From the NCBI GenBank assembly GCA_937875645.1, contig CALLXO010000153.1, positions 1-6,693 on the forward strand: a stretch of DNA of 6,693 nt, in the 5' to 3' direction. Positions 1-5,641 of the stretch are shown here, piece after piece (positions within the stretch are counted from its first letter, which is position 1; the number at the start of each line of letters is the position of its first letter). Both the position numbers and the translations under genes were made by a program. The notes beneath the pieces were generated by a model. The model did no database searches and was not told the DNA's origin. It saw nothing but the letters and a program-made list of their open reading frames with translations. The stretch comes from an uncultured Clostridia bacterium. Its GTDB lineage: Bacteria; Bacillota; Clostridia; Christensenellales; CAG-314.

Positions 1-775
1 TTTCCAAATAAATTGTTTCGTTGGTGGTTTTGTGACCTTCCACAAAAATATTGTACTCTGTCCAACCGTTGTTATCATTATTATTAGTAGCAACTGCATT
101 AATGTTTACAGTGCGGTAAACGGAAGTACCAAGTGCTTGTGTGGCGCTTTGCTTGATAGAAAAATAAAGACCTGTACCTTCCACTCCGAAGGTTTTTACC
201 CAAACAGTAATTTTTACATAGGAACCGGCATTAATACTGAAGCCGGTTGACGTAACGTTTGCGGCGCTGCCTTCAGCATTTCGTTTTTTGGATATAAGAT
301 ATACTCGGCTTTCCTCTTCGTCAAACTCACCGTCATATGTCGGATAATATGGATTTGCTTGCGGCAACGTTAAGTTTTTTGAGCTTAAATCGAGTAAAAC
401 ATTGTCCCAGTCGCTTGTGTCTAAAACGCCCGTCATAATAGAGGACTTGTCCATATCATCTTTTGGCGTCCAGTCATTGGGGATTAACGGATACTGCAAA
501 TTTTGTCCGTCAGCAAAGGTATATTTAAAATTGCTGTTGCTTATCGTCAAACTGCTACTGCCTTGCTGTGTGGCATCGCTTGTTATATTTTGAGGTACAA
601 CCTCCTTATAAAGAGCGATAGATAAAGAAGCCGTAACGGCAATTACTGTTACAAGAGCAATTGCCAAAATTGTCCATAATTTTTTGGATTTTATTGACTG
701 TTGCTTTGCCGTATCTTTAGCATCAGCTTTTCTGTAAGCAGGAGTGTAACGGTTGTCTTTTTTATTATTACTCAT
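1..775 (-). CDS. membrane-anchored surface protein, jelly-roll/carbohydrate-binding-like (partial, 3' end off window)
   Basis: Reading the minus strand from ATG at 775-773 gives 258 uninterrupted codons that run off the left edge, so the C-terminal part is missing. The start is supported by AAGGTGA five bases upstream. Residues 1-32 are hydrophilic and lysine-rich, residues 33-56 are a single hydrophobic segment (LWTILAIALVTVIAVT...), and the rest is polar and rich in Asn, Ser, Thr, Asp and aromatics. This fits an N-in signal anchor with a secreted domain. From about residue 80 the pattern NSNFKY ... NDWT, then SINAGSYVKITVWVKT (180-195) and GWTEYNIFVEG (237-247), resembles galactose-binding / CBM4_9-like beta-sandwich modules. 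The fold call is by pattern only. No catalytic residues are visible. A role in binding polysaccharide or in the cell surface is inference. It is transcribed divergently from the transporter genes and looks unrelated to them. Confidence 0.8.
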   Translation of the reverse strand, partial: MSNNKKDNRYTPAYRKADAKDTAKQQSIKSKKLWTILAIALVTVIAVTASLSIALYKEVVPQNITSDATQQGSSSLTISNSNFKYTFADGQNLQYPLIPNDWTPKDDMDKSSIMTGVLDTSDWDNVLLDLSSKNLTLPQANPYYPTYDGEFDEEESRVYLISKKRNAEGSAANVTSTGFSINAGSYVKITVWVKTFGVEGTGLYFSIKQSATQALGTSVYRTVNINAVATNNNDNNGWTEYNIFVEGHKTTNETIYLE

Positions 776-780
776 TAAAA

Positions 781-787
781 TCACCTT
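781..787 (-). promoter_or_regulatory. ribosome binding site of the minus-strand surface-protein gene
   Basis: The minus strand reads AAGGTGA followed by five bases (TTTTA) and then ATG at 775. It fixes the start of a gene that is otherwise open at the window edge. Confidence 0.6.
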
Positions 788-815
788 AAAGTTGTAAATT
801 TATGTCAACACTATA

Positions 816-833
816 GGTTAACTACGTTAAACC
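816..833. promoter_or_regulatory. imperfect inverted repeat at the start point of the surface-protein promoter
   Basis: GGTTAACTACGTTAAACC reads as GGTTTAACGTAGTTAACC on the other strand. The arms GGTTAAC and GGTTTAAC differ by one inserted T and flank a TAC centre. It abuts the candidate -10 (834-839) and covers the predicted transcription start, a normal place for a repressor operator. No regulator can be assigned. Confidence 0.3.
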
Positions 834-862
834 ATTCTAATACATATTTAAAAAAAAAGCAA
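834..862 (-). promoter_or_regulatory. candidate sigma-A promoter for the surface-protein gene
   Basis: On the minus strand, TTGCTT (862-857) is followed by a 17-base, T-rich spacer and TAGAAT (839-834). The -10 matches the consensus at five of six positions, while the -35 matches at only three of six. The predicted transcript would begin near 827, about 50 bases before the ATG at 775. Confidence 0.4.
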
Positions 863-873
863 TAACTATAAAG

Positions 874-893
874 GCATTTTTTAATAAAAATGC
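874..893. repeat. 8-bp perfect hairpin in the divergent spacer
   Basis: GCATTTTT (874-881), loop TAAT, AAAAATGC (886-893) form a perfect stem. It lies about 50 bases upstream of the first transporter ATG, and upstream of the promoter of the divergent gene. No U-tract follows on the plus strand. It could be a 5' leader hairpin, a regulator site or a relic terminator, and the sequence does not decide which. I found no convincing plus-strand promoter in 776-941. Confidence 0.35.
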
Positions 894-927
894 TCAATTT
901 GTTTAAAATTATAACATAGACTACGGT

Positions 928-932
928 GGAGG
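928..932 (+). promoter_or_regulatory. ribosome binding site deciding the start of the frameshifted TauE/SafE half
   Basis: GGAGG lies nine bases before ATG at 942. A good ribosome site ahead of a 31-codon TSUP-like N-terminus shows that the gene begins here and not at the unsupported TTG at 1036, which is where the downstream reading frame opens. Confidence 0.6.
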
Positions 933-941
933 AATAGCGTA

Positions 942-1275
942 ATGTCAGATAAATTCAAAATCCTGCTTCTTTCAATAGCCGGCGTTTTGGGGGGATTTGT
1001 AAACGGTAGTTCCGTTCCTTTTATGGCTCTGTGCTTTGCCGCAAAAAAACGCACACGCAACTGCTTTACTTATTATTTTGCCCGTCAGTATTGTCAGCGC
1101 AGTTGTATATTTAATTAACGGAAGCGGCGACTGGCATAAAATTTTATTTGCTACAATAGGCGTAGTAGGCGGCGGATTGTTTGGTGCATTATTGCTTAAC
1201 AAATTAAAGGGCAATTTTATCAAGTTTATCTTCTCTTTTATAATGATTGCAGCAGGAATAAGGATGTTTTTATGA
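942..1275 (+). pseudogene. TauE/SafE (TSUP) transporter, N-terminal half, frameshifted
   Basis: From ATG 942 the frame reads MSDKFKILLLSIAGVLGGFV... to the A7 run at 1043-1049, then turns into non-membrane sequence and stops at TAA near 1120. After the run, the next frame continues the family pattern: KNAHATALLIILPVSIVSAV, then DWHKILFATIGVVGGGLFGA, ending FIMIAAGIRMFL with TGA at 1273-1275. Dropping one A joins the two parts into about 110 residues with three or four membrane segments, the normal size of a half-TSUP protein. TSUP proteins export small organosulfur or sulfite-type anions, but the substrate here is unknown. The glycine-rich GxGGG motif expected near residue 20 is absent (GGFVNGSSVP instead). 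The stop overlaps the next start as ATGA. Alternatives are a sequencing indel, or a functional shorter protein from TTG 1036, which has no ribosome site. Confidence 0.6.
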
Positions 1276-1733
1276 ACGAAATATGGCTTATCGTATTTGG
1301 CGCAATAGCAGGCGTTTTGGGAGGCATGGGCATGGGAGGCGGAACGCTGCTTATCCCGCTTTTACTTTTTTTAGATATTCAACAGCAAACGATTCAGGCA
1401 ATTAATTTGATAAGTTTTTTACCTATGGCAGTTGGGGCATTAATTTTGCACTTTAAAAACGGACTTGTTAGCGTAAAAAATACAGGATGGATAATAGTTC
1501 CGGCAGTGGTCAGCGCAATTATTGGCGCATTTTTAACAAACCATGTAAGCAGCGAAGTATTGAAATATTCTTTTGGAGTTTTGCTATTGGGTTTAGGCAT
1601 CTGGCAGATGATAATCAGTTTACGAACATATTTTAAAGATAGAAAAACCAATAAAGTGGTAAACAGTCAAAAGGAATACGTTTTTAAAAACACAAAAGAC
1701 TTGTGTAATCTTAAAGAAACAAATAAAAAATAA
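1272..1733 (+). CDS. TauE/SafE (TSUP) membrane transporter, C-terminal-half homologue
   Basis: This is a 153-residue integral membrane protein. It opens with MNEIWLIVFGAIAGVLGGMG and the glycine-rich GMGGGTLLIPLLLFL (about residues 20-35), a hallmark of TSUP half-units. Further membrane segments follow near residues 44-62 (INLISFLPMAVGALIL), 73-92 (TGWIIVPAVVSAIIGAFL) and 98-115 (LKYSFGVLLLGLGIWQM). A basic tail of about 35 residues (TYFKDRKTNKV...) follows and is longer than usual for a half-unit. The start overlaps the stop of the preceding half (ATGA at 1272-1275), so the two are translationally coupled and would pair as one full transporter. Family members move sulfite, sulfoacetate, taurine-derived or similar anions. 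The sequence does not show which substrate applies. Since its partner is frameshifted, it may no longer form a working pair, although it is itself intact. Confidence 0.8.
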   Translation: MNEIWLIVFGAIAGVLGGMGMGGGTLLIPLLLFLDIQQQTIQAINLISFLPMAVGALILHFKNGLVSVKNTGWIIVPAVVSAIIGAFLTNHVSSEVLKYSFGVLLLGLGIWQMIISLRTYFKDRKTNKVVNSQKEYVFKNTKDLCNLKETNKK

Positions 1734-1786
1734 TTTCTTGTAATAAATTTACCTAAACGGCTTATATTGCAATTAGCATATCAAAA

Positions 1787-1804
1787 TCGTTTAAAAGTTA
1801 ACAA
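1787..1804. promoter_or_regulatory. candidate Rex-type redox-sensor site
   Basis: TCGTTTAAAAGTTAACAA fits the clostridial Rex consensus TTGTTAA-N4-TTAACAA at 12 of 14 fixed positions, and the right half is perfect. Rex represses NADH-consuming and fermentative genes when NADH is low, so a link to rnf would make sense. However, the site is about 200 bases upstream of the best promoter, and AT-rich DNA yields such matches by chance. Confidence 0.3.
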
Positions 1805-1805
1805 A

Positions 1806-1844
1806 TTATAATAAAAAACATTTAATATTTGTTTTTTGTTATAA
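1806..1844. terminator. A/T-rich hairpin, possible (bidirectional) terminator after the TSUP pair
   Basis: TTATAATAAAAAACA (1806-1820) pairs with TGTTTTTTGTTATAA (1830-1844) over 15 positions, 14 Watson-Crick and one G-U, around a nine-base loop. It lies 73 bases after the transporter stop. It has only two G-C pairs and no U-tract after the stem, though T6 is within the 3' arm, so terminator activity is uncertain. Confidence 0.35.
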
Positions 1845-2001
1845 GTGTGCCAATAAAATAATTTATTTTCTTTATTTAGACAATATAAAACATTATAATT
1901 GAAGTTTTTGAAAATTTTATTATAGTGAAAAAGAGAAATAACGCAGAAAATTAACTATAAGCATATTAAAAAAGCATTTAAAATTTAGTTGCTTTAGAGC
2001 G

Positions 2002-2030
2002 TTGATTTTTTGAAAAAGCTGTATTATAAT
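2002..2030 (+). promoter_or_regulatory. sigma-A promoter of the rnf operon
   Basis: TTGATT (2002-2007), a 17-base spacer, and a consensus TATAAT (2025-2030) lie just ahead of rnfC. The transcript would start near 2037, giving a leader of roughly 23 bases with the ribosome site at 2049-2053. This is the strongest promoter in the window, and no other strong one is visible before rnfD to rnfB. Confidence 0.75.
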
Positions 2031-2034
2031 ACAG
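2019..2034. promoter_or_regulatory. perfect 16-bp palindrome over the rnf -10 box, candidate operator
   Basis: CTGTATTATAATACAG is identical to its own reverse complement and contains the whole -10 hexamer. A dimeric repressor bound here would block RNA polymerase. The core ATTATAAT recalls half of a PerR/Fur-type box, but the full PerR pattern is not present, so no regulator is assigned. Confidence 0.45.
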
Positions 2035-2048
2035 TTATATTTATTCAC

Positions 2049-2053
2049 GGAGG
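2049..2053 (+). promoter_or_regulatory. ribosome binding site deciding the TTG start of rnfC
   Basis: GGAGG is six bases before TTG at 2060. No in-frame ATG lies near it, and translation from the TTG gives the expected RnfC N-terminus (AKVNLKTFHKGIH). Confidence 0.75.
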
Positions 2054-2059
2054 ATTATT

Positions 2060-3349
2060 TTGGCTAAAGTAAATTTAAAAACTTTTCACAAGGGAATTCA
2101 TTGTGACGACAACAAGCATATAACACGCGATAAGCCTATCGAAAAAATGCCGCTTGTCGATGATTATTTTGTGAGTTTATCTCAACACATCGGCGCACCC
2201 TCTGTTGCTGTGGTGGAAAAAGGAGATACAGTAAATGAAGGTCAGCTTATTGCTAAAGAAGGCGGCAATGTATCTGCTAATATTTTTTCTCCCGTTTGCG
2301 GACAGGTAATAGGGACGGAACAGCGTTTAAACAAATTTGGTGTACCTGCTAATTATATCCATATTAAACGGAGCGAAGGACAAGTAGCAACACTGCCTGA
2401 TATAGACAAAAGAGATGCAATAGCAATTAAGGAAAGGATAGCTTTAGCCGGCATTGTGGGTTTAGGAGGTGCGGGGTTTCCTACTCATATAAAAATAAGC
2501 CCCAAAAAACCTGTTGACACGCTTATAATTAATGCCGCCGAATGCGAGCCATATTTAACCTGCGATTATAGATTAATGATTGAAACAACCGATGATATTA
2601 TCACCGGCGCAAAACTTCTTGCTAAAAGCCTTAACGTAAGCAAAATTATCGTAGGAATTGAGGAAAATAAACTTGAAGCTTATCAACTGTTACAAAAATA
2701 CTCAGATATAAAAACTGTATTGTTAAAAAAGAAATATCCGCAAGGCGGGGAAAAACAGCTTATCTTTGCTGTTAGCGGACGCAAAGTGCCGGCAAAAGGC
2801 TTGCCAATGGATGTCGGCGTTGTTGTGCAAAACGTAGCGACATGCAAAGCTGTATTTGATGCTTGCATTAAAAATAAACCGCTTTATGAGCGGGTTATTA
2901 CGGTAAGCGGTTTAGGCGTAAACAATCCCAAAAACCTTTTGGTAAGAGTGGGGACGCCTTATGCTAAAATATTAGAGTATTGCGGCGGAATTAAGGACGA
3001 AACCGTCAAACTAATTAGCGGCGGACCTATGATGGGTGTAGCGTTAATAGACACAACAGGAGTGGTATCAAAAACGGATAGCGGACTAATTGCTATGACA
3101 GAAGAAGAAGCAAGTCTGGTACAGCCTTCGCCTTGTATTAGTTGCGGACGTTGTGCCGCCTCTTGCCCTATGAATCTTATGCCTATGTATATCGATTTTT
3201 ACACGCAGGCAGGGGATTATACTACGTCTATCAAATACGGCGTCGAACATTGCATTGAATGCGGGTGCTGCTCGTATGTTTGCCCCGCTAAAAGAGCATT
3301 GGTACAGAGCATAAAACTTTGTAAGGCAAAACTTAAGGAGAAAAATTAA
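2060..3349 (+). CDS. rnfC: Rnf complex subunit C (FMN/NADH-binding, 2 x [4Fe-4S])
   Basis: RnfC is the peripheral cytoplasmic subunit that exchanges electrons with NAD(H) in the ferredoxin:NAD+ oxidoreductase complex. The 429 residues match the compact clostridial form, which lacks the long C-terminal repeats of proteobacterial RsxC. The N-terminus has FHKGIH and SQHIGAP (about 42-48), then a lipoyl-like VEKGDTVNEGQLIA region. The nucleotide/FMN site shows GLGGAGFPT (134-142) and NAAECEPY (158-165). An SLBB-like segment, VSGLGVNNPKNLLVRVGTP, follows. Near the end are two ferredoxin-type clusters: C359-x2-C362-x2-C365-x3-C369-P and C398-x2-C401-x2-C404-x3-C408-P. All eight cysteines are present. 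Translation starts at TTG, which may temper expression. It is first in the operon, and its stop TAA shares one base with the rnfD ATG. Confidence 0.97.
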   Translation: MAKVNLKTFHKGIHCDDNKHITRDKPIEKMPLVDDYFVSLSQHIGAPSVAVVEKGDTVNEGQLIAKEGGNVSANIFSPVCGQVIGTEQRLNKFGVPANYIHIKRSEGQVATLPDIDKRDAIAIKERIALAGIVGLGGAGFPTHIKISPKKPVDTLIINAAECEPYLTCDYRLMIETTDDIITGAKLLAKSLNVSKIIVGIEENKLEAYQLLQKYSDIKTVLLKKKYPQGGEKQLIFAVSGRKVPAKGLPMDVGVVVQNVATCKAVFDACIKNKPLYERVITVSGLGVNNPKNLLVRVGTPYAKILEYCGGIKDETVKLISGGPMMGVALIDTTGVVSKTDSGLIAMTEEEASLVQPSPCISCGRCAASCPMNLMPMYIDFYTQAGDYTTSIKYGVEHCIECGCCSYVCPAKRALVQSIKLCKAKLKEKN

Positions 3350-4347
3350 TGGAAAGCAAAAGATTCGTTGGCAGCGGTTCGCCGCACATCAAAGATAATA
3401 CCTGCACAAAAAGAATTATGTTGGATGTTATTATTTCTCTTATTCCTGCGTTTATTGCCGGCACTATACTGTTTGGCATACGTGTTATTCCCGTTGTATT
3501 GCTTAGTATTCTTTCGGCAGTAGTTAGCGAAGTTGTTTACAATTTATTAAGTAAAAAGCCTTTTAAGCAAGCTGTTGATATTGATTTAACAAGCGTAGTC
3601 ACGGGACTGTTAATTGGCTTATCCTTTAATGTAAAAGTAGCTTGGTTTGTACCTATTCTTGCAAGCATTTTTGCTATTATCGTAGTAAAAATGATTTTTG
3701 GAGGTACTGGCAACAACATAGTAAACCCTGCTTTAGCGGGCAGGTGTTTTGTATTTATTTCTTTTTTAGGTTTAAGCACTGCTTATGTTTCCGGCGGATG
3801 GGTAGACCCAAACGGAATTACGGTAGGCGCAACGCCCTTAGCAAACATACTGGAAAGCGGTTCATTGTATAACATAGGTATATCTAAATTAGATTTATTT
3901 TTAGGCAGAAACTTGGCTGGCTGTATCGGCGAAACGTCAAAAATTGCTATCCTTATCGGCTATATTTATTTGTCAATACGCAAAGTAATAGATTTTAAAT
4001 GGCCGCTTATTTACTTAGCTACAACTGGTCTTTTTACCGTTGCATTAAACGGCTTTGATTTTAGATGGTTTATGCCCTCAATACTTAGCGGCGGACTAAT
4101 GTTTGTAGCTGTCTTTATGGCTACCGATTATGTTACAACCCCCAACACAGGATGGGGCAATACGGTATATTTTATCAGTTTAGGATTGGTAACGGCGGGA
4201 CTGCGCATGGCGTGTCAAATGGAGGTAGTTACCTTTGCTGTATTGCTCATGAATATTATTGTTCCTCTTATCGACAAATGGATAGTGCCTAAACCTTTTG
4301 GCACTATTAAAAAGCAAATAATGCCACCTAAGGAGACACAAAAATGA
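3349..4347 (+). CDS. rnfD: Rnf complex subunit D (membrane, covalent FMN)
   Basis: This 332-residue polytopic membrane protein of the NqrB/RnfD family carries a covalently bound FMN and takes part in ion transport. After a short cytoplasmic start (VGSGSPHIKDNTCTKRIM, a family hallmark), hydrophobic segments cover most of residues 24-315. Conserved features are GGTGNNIVNPAL (118-129) and NGITVGATPL (155-164), with T162 the expected FMN-linked threonine. The usual Asp and Ser/Thr just before GAT are replaced or displaced (ITVGAT). Near the C-terminus are MATDYVTTPNTGWG and the TAGLRM stretch typical of the family. AAGGAG precedes the start, which overlaps the rnfC stop by one base. The last four bases (ATGA) overlap the start of rnfG. 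I see no ion-specificity determinant that I would trust. Confidence 0.96.
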   Translation: MESKRFVGSGSPHIKDNTCTKRIMLDVIISLIPAFIAGTILFGIRVIPVVLLSILSAVVSEVVYNLLSKKPFKQAVDIDLTSVVTGLLIGLSFNVKVAWFVPILASIFAIIVVKMIFGGTGNNIVNPALAGRCFVFISFLGLSTAYVSGGWVDPNGITVGATPLANILESGSLYNIGISKLDLFLGRNLAGCIGETSKIAILIGYIYLSIRKVIDFKWPLIYLATTGLFTVALNGFDFRWFMPSILSGGLMFVAVFMATDYVTTPNTGWGNTVYFISLGLVTAGLRMACQMEVVTFAVLLMNIIVPLIDKWIVPKPFGTIKKQIMPPKETQK

Positions 4348-4961
4348 GTAAAGAACCTAATCAAGTAGTGTTTAACGACGAAACTCAGGAAGTCAGAGGC
4401 AACAGGAGGACAGCAATAAAATCTGTTGTGGTTTTAGTGCTTATCGCCGTTATTTTAGGCGGTCTTCTGGCTATTTTGAATGACGCGCTTTTTATTTCTG
4501 ACGAAGAAAGGATTGCCAACACAATAAAAACTTTTTATGACAATGAGGAAAAATCATACAGAAAAGTCAATGTTTTAAAGCAAAATAGAGAAAATATTTT
4601 TGGCTCTATTGACAATGTTTATTTAATTGAAGACGGCAATTATCTTTTAAAGACTACAGGTTATCACGGTTACAAAGACGGTACGGTAACTTTATGGTTA
4701 TTGGCGGAATTTAAAAACGATAGCTTTAACGGTTTTATTAAAATAAGAATGGAAAGTTATGTAGGTCAGACGCTTATGTCCAACTTTAACGATAGTTTTT
4801 ATCAGATGTATATTGATAGAGATATAACACAAGGATATTTTTCCGTTGATACTGACGACATAAACCGCATTGTTGTAAGCGGCACGACAAAAACAAGCGT
4901 TGCAATAAACAATGCCGTTAACAGCGCATATTACTTTATCAATACGGTATTGGAGGTATAA
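4344..4961 (+). CDS. rnfG: Rnf complex subunit G (covalent FMN, extracytoplasmic)
   Basis: RnfG is a 205-residue single-pass protein of the NqrC/RnfG family whose outer domain holds a covalent FMN that relays electrons to RnfD. Residues 1-26 are polar, residues 27-46 form the membrane anchor (SVVVLVLIAVILGGLLAIL), and the FMN-binding domain follows, with GYKDGTVTLWLLAEF and FNGFIKIRMESYVGQT in mid-protein. The attachment motif near the end reads VVSGTTKTS (177-185), so T182 is the likely acceptor. The family norm is SGAT with an Asp three residues before the Ser; here Ala is Thr and that Asp is Ile. The start overlaps rnfD by ATGA with AAGGAG upstream. The last bases contain the ribosome site of rnfE. 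Identity rests on operon position as well as sequence, because this subunit is the most divergent of the set. Confidence 0.93.
   Translation: MSKEPNQVVFNDETQEVRGNRRTAIKSVVVLVLIAVILGGLLAILNDALFISDEERIANTIKTFYDNEEKSYRKVNVLKQNRENIFGSIDNVYLIEDGNYLLKTTGYHGYKDGTVTLWLLAEFKNDSFNGFIKIRMESYVGQTLMSNFNDSFYQMYIDRDITQGYFSVDTDDINRIVVSGTTKTSVAINNAVNSAYYFINTVLEV
4952..4956 (+). promoter_or_regulatory. ribosome binding site deciding the rnfE start
   Basis: GGAGG lies inside the last codons of rnfG, six bases before ATG at 4963. It selects that ATG over an in-frame upstream ATG at 4912, which would add 17 residues unlike any RnfE and overlap rnfG by 50 bases. Confidence 0.8.
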
Positions 4962-4962
4962 A

Positions 4963-5640
4963 ATGAAGGTTAAAGAAATTGCCCTTGACGGTCTTATACG
5001 TCAAAATCCAACATTTAAGCTTGTTTTAGGTACTTGTCCTACCTTAGCGTTGACGACTGTGGCTATAAACGGCATTGGCATGGGGCTTGCTGTTACATTC
5101 GTTCTTATTTGCAGTAATGTATTGGTGAGTTTGCTGCGCAACGCTATCCCCGACAAAGTGCGTATACCCGCTTTTGTTTTGATTATCGCTTCCTTTGTTA
5201 CGGTAGTTTCCATGCTGTTGGAAAAGTTTATGCCCGATTTGTTTCAGACGATGGGGGTGTATTTGCCTCTTATCGTTGTAAACTGCATAATACTTGCACG
5301 AGCTGAATCTTTTGCAAGCCACAACAAAGCAGGTTATGCCGCTTTAGACGGATTGTTTATGGGATTTGGCTTTACTTTAGCCTTGACTTTGATGGGCGTT
5401 GTGCGTGAAATTTTGGGTAAAGGTGCCTTTTTTGGTTTGACGTTATGGAATTTTAAGATAGAGTTTTTCTCTTCTGCGCCCGGTGCATTTTTAACATACG
5501 CTTTATTTATTGCACTGTTTTCTGCTGTATATAGTTCTATCGAACGAAGAAACAAACACAAACGCACCTTAAAACCTTTAGCAGATGAGAGTTTAAGTCA
5601 AGACGCAACCATAAAAGAAGTAGCTAAGGAGGCAAGATAG
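4963..5640 (+). CDS. rnfE: Rnf complex subunit E (membrane core)
   Basis: RnfE, of the NqrD/RnfE family, has six predicted membrane segments. It forms an inverted pair with RnfA, and together they hold a [2Fe-2S] centre within the membrane. From ATG 4963 the protein has 225 residues. The start is fixed by GGAGG and gives the standard N-terminus (MKVKEIALDGLIRQNPTF). Cluster-ligand cysteines are C25 in LGTCPTLA and C108 in LPLIVVNCIILARAESFA, and the latter is a strong family signature. Membrane segments continue to about residue 195 (AFLTYALFIALFSAVY). A charged cytoplasmic tail of about 25 residues (RRNKHKRTLK...) follows. It starts one base after the rnfG stop, and the rnfA ATG lies one base past its own stop. 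Confidence 0.96.
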   Translation: MKVKEIALDGLIRQNPTFKLVLGTCPTLALTTVAINGIGMGLAVTFVLICSNVLVSLLRNAIPDKVRIPAFVLIIASFVTVVSMLLEKFMPDLFQTMGVYLPLIVVNCIILARAESFASHNKAGYAALDGLFMGFGFTLALTLMGVVREILGKGAFFGLTLWNFKIEFFSSAPGAFLTYALFIALFSAVYSSIERRNKHKRTLKPLADESLSQDATIKEVAKEAR

Positions 5641-5641
5641 T

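Larger units (their letters stand above)
1734..2059. other. AT-rich intergenic region upstream of rnf
   Basis: These 326 bases contain no credible gene on either strand. They hold a Rex-like palindrome (1787-1804), an A/T hairpin (1806-1844), the rnf promoter with its palindrome (2002-2034) and the rnfC ribosome site (2049-2053). The stretch 1850-1990 is A/T-rich with no motif I can support beyond a weak second promoter-like match (TTGAAG 1899, TATAGT 1921). Confidence 0.7.

Noticed and set aside
32..593. Plus-strand open frames at 32-250 and 402-593
   Set aside because: They lie opposite the continuous minus-strand gene and have no ribosome sites or recognisable domains.
803..808. Perfect TTGACA on the minus strand
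   Set aside because: A -10 at 17 bases would fall on the ribosome site (GGTGAT), and no TATAAT-like box is present. It is taken as chance within the leader.
1042..1050. Programmed -1 frameshift signal at the A7-C run (A AAA AAC type heptamer)
   Set aside because: The TSUP continuation needs a +1 shift (or loss of one A). A -1 slip leads to the wrong frame, and the run is short for transcriptional slippage.
1036..1275. Independent 79-residue gene starting at TTG 1036
   Set aside because: There is no ribosome site before it, and the 31 codons upstream in the other frame supply the missing TSUP N-terminus with a good GGAGG.
972..1651. Minus-strand open frames at 972-1223 and 1394-1651
   Set aside because: They are antisense to the TSUP genes, whose family patterns are clear, and lack start signals.
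1899..1926. Second rnf promoter, TTGAAG-16-TATAGT
   Set aside because: Only a moderate match in very AT-rich DNA, and clearly weaker than the promoter at 2002-2030.
4912..4962. Longer RnfE starting at ATG 4912
   Set aside because: The extra 17 residues are rnfG sequence read out of frame. GGAGG at 4952-4956 and the family N-terminus support ATG 4963.
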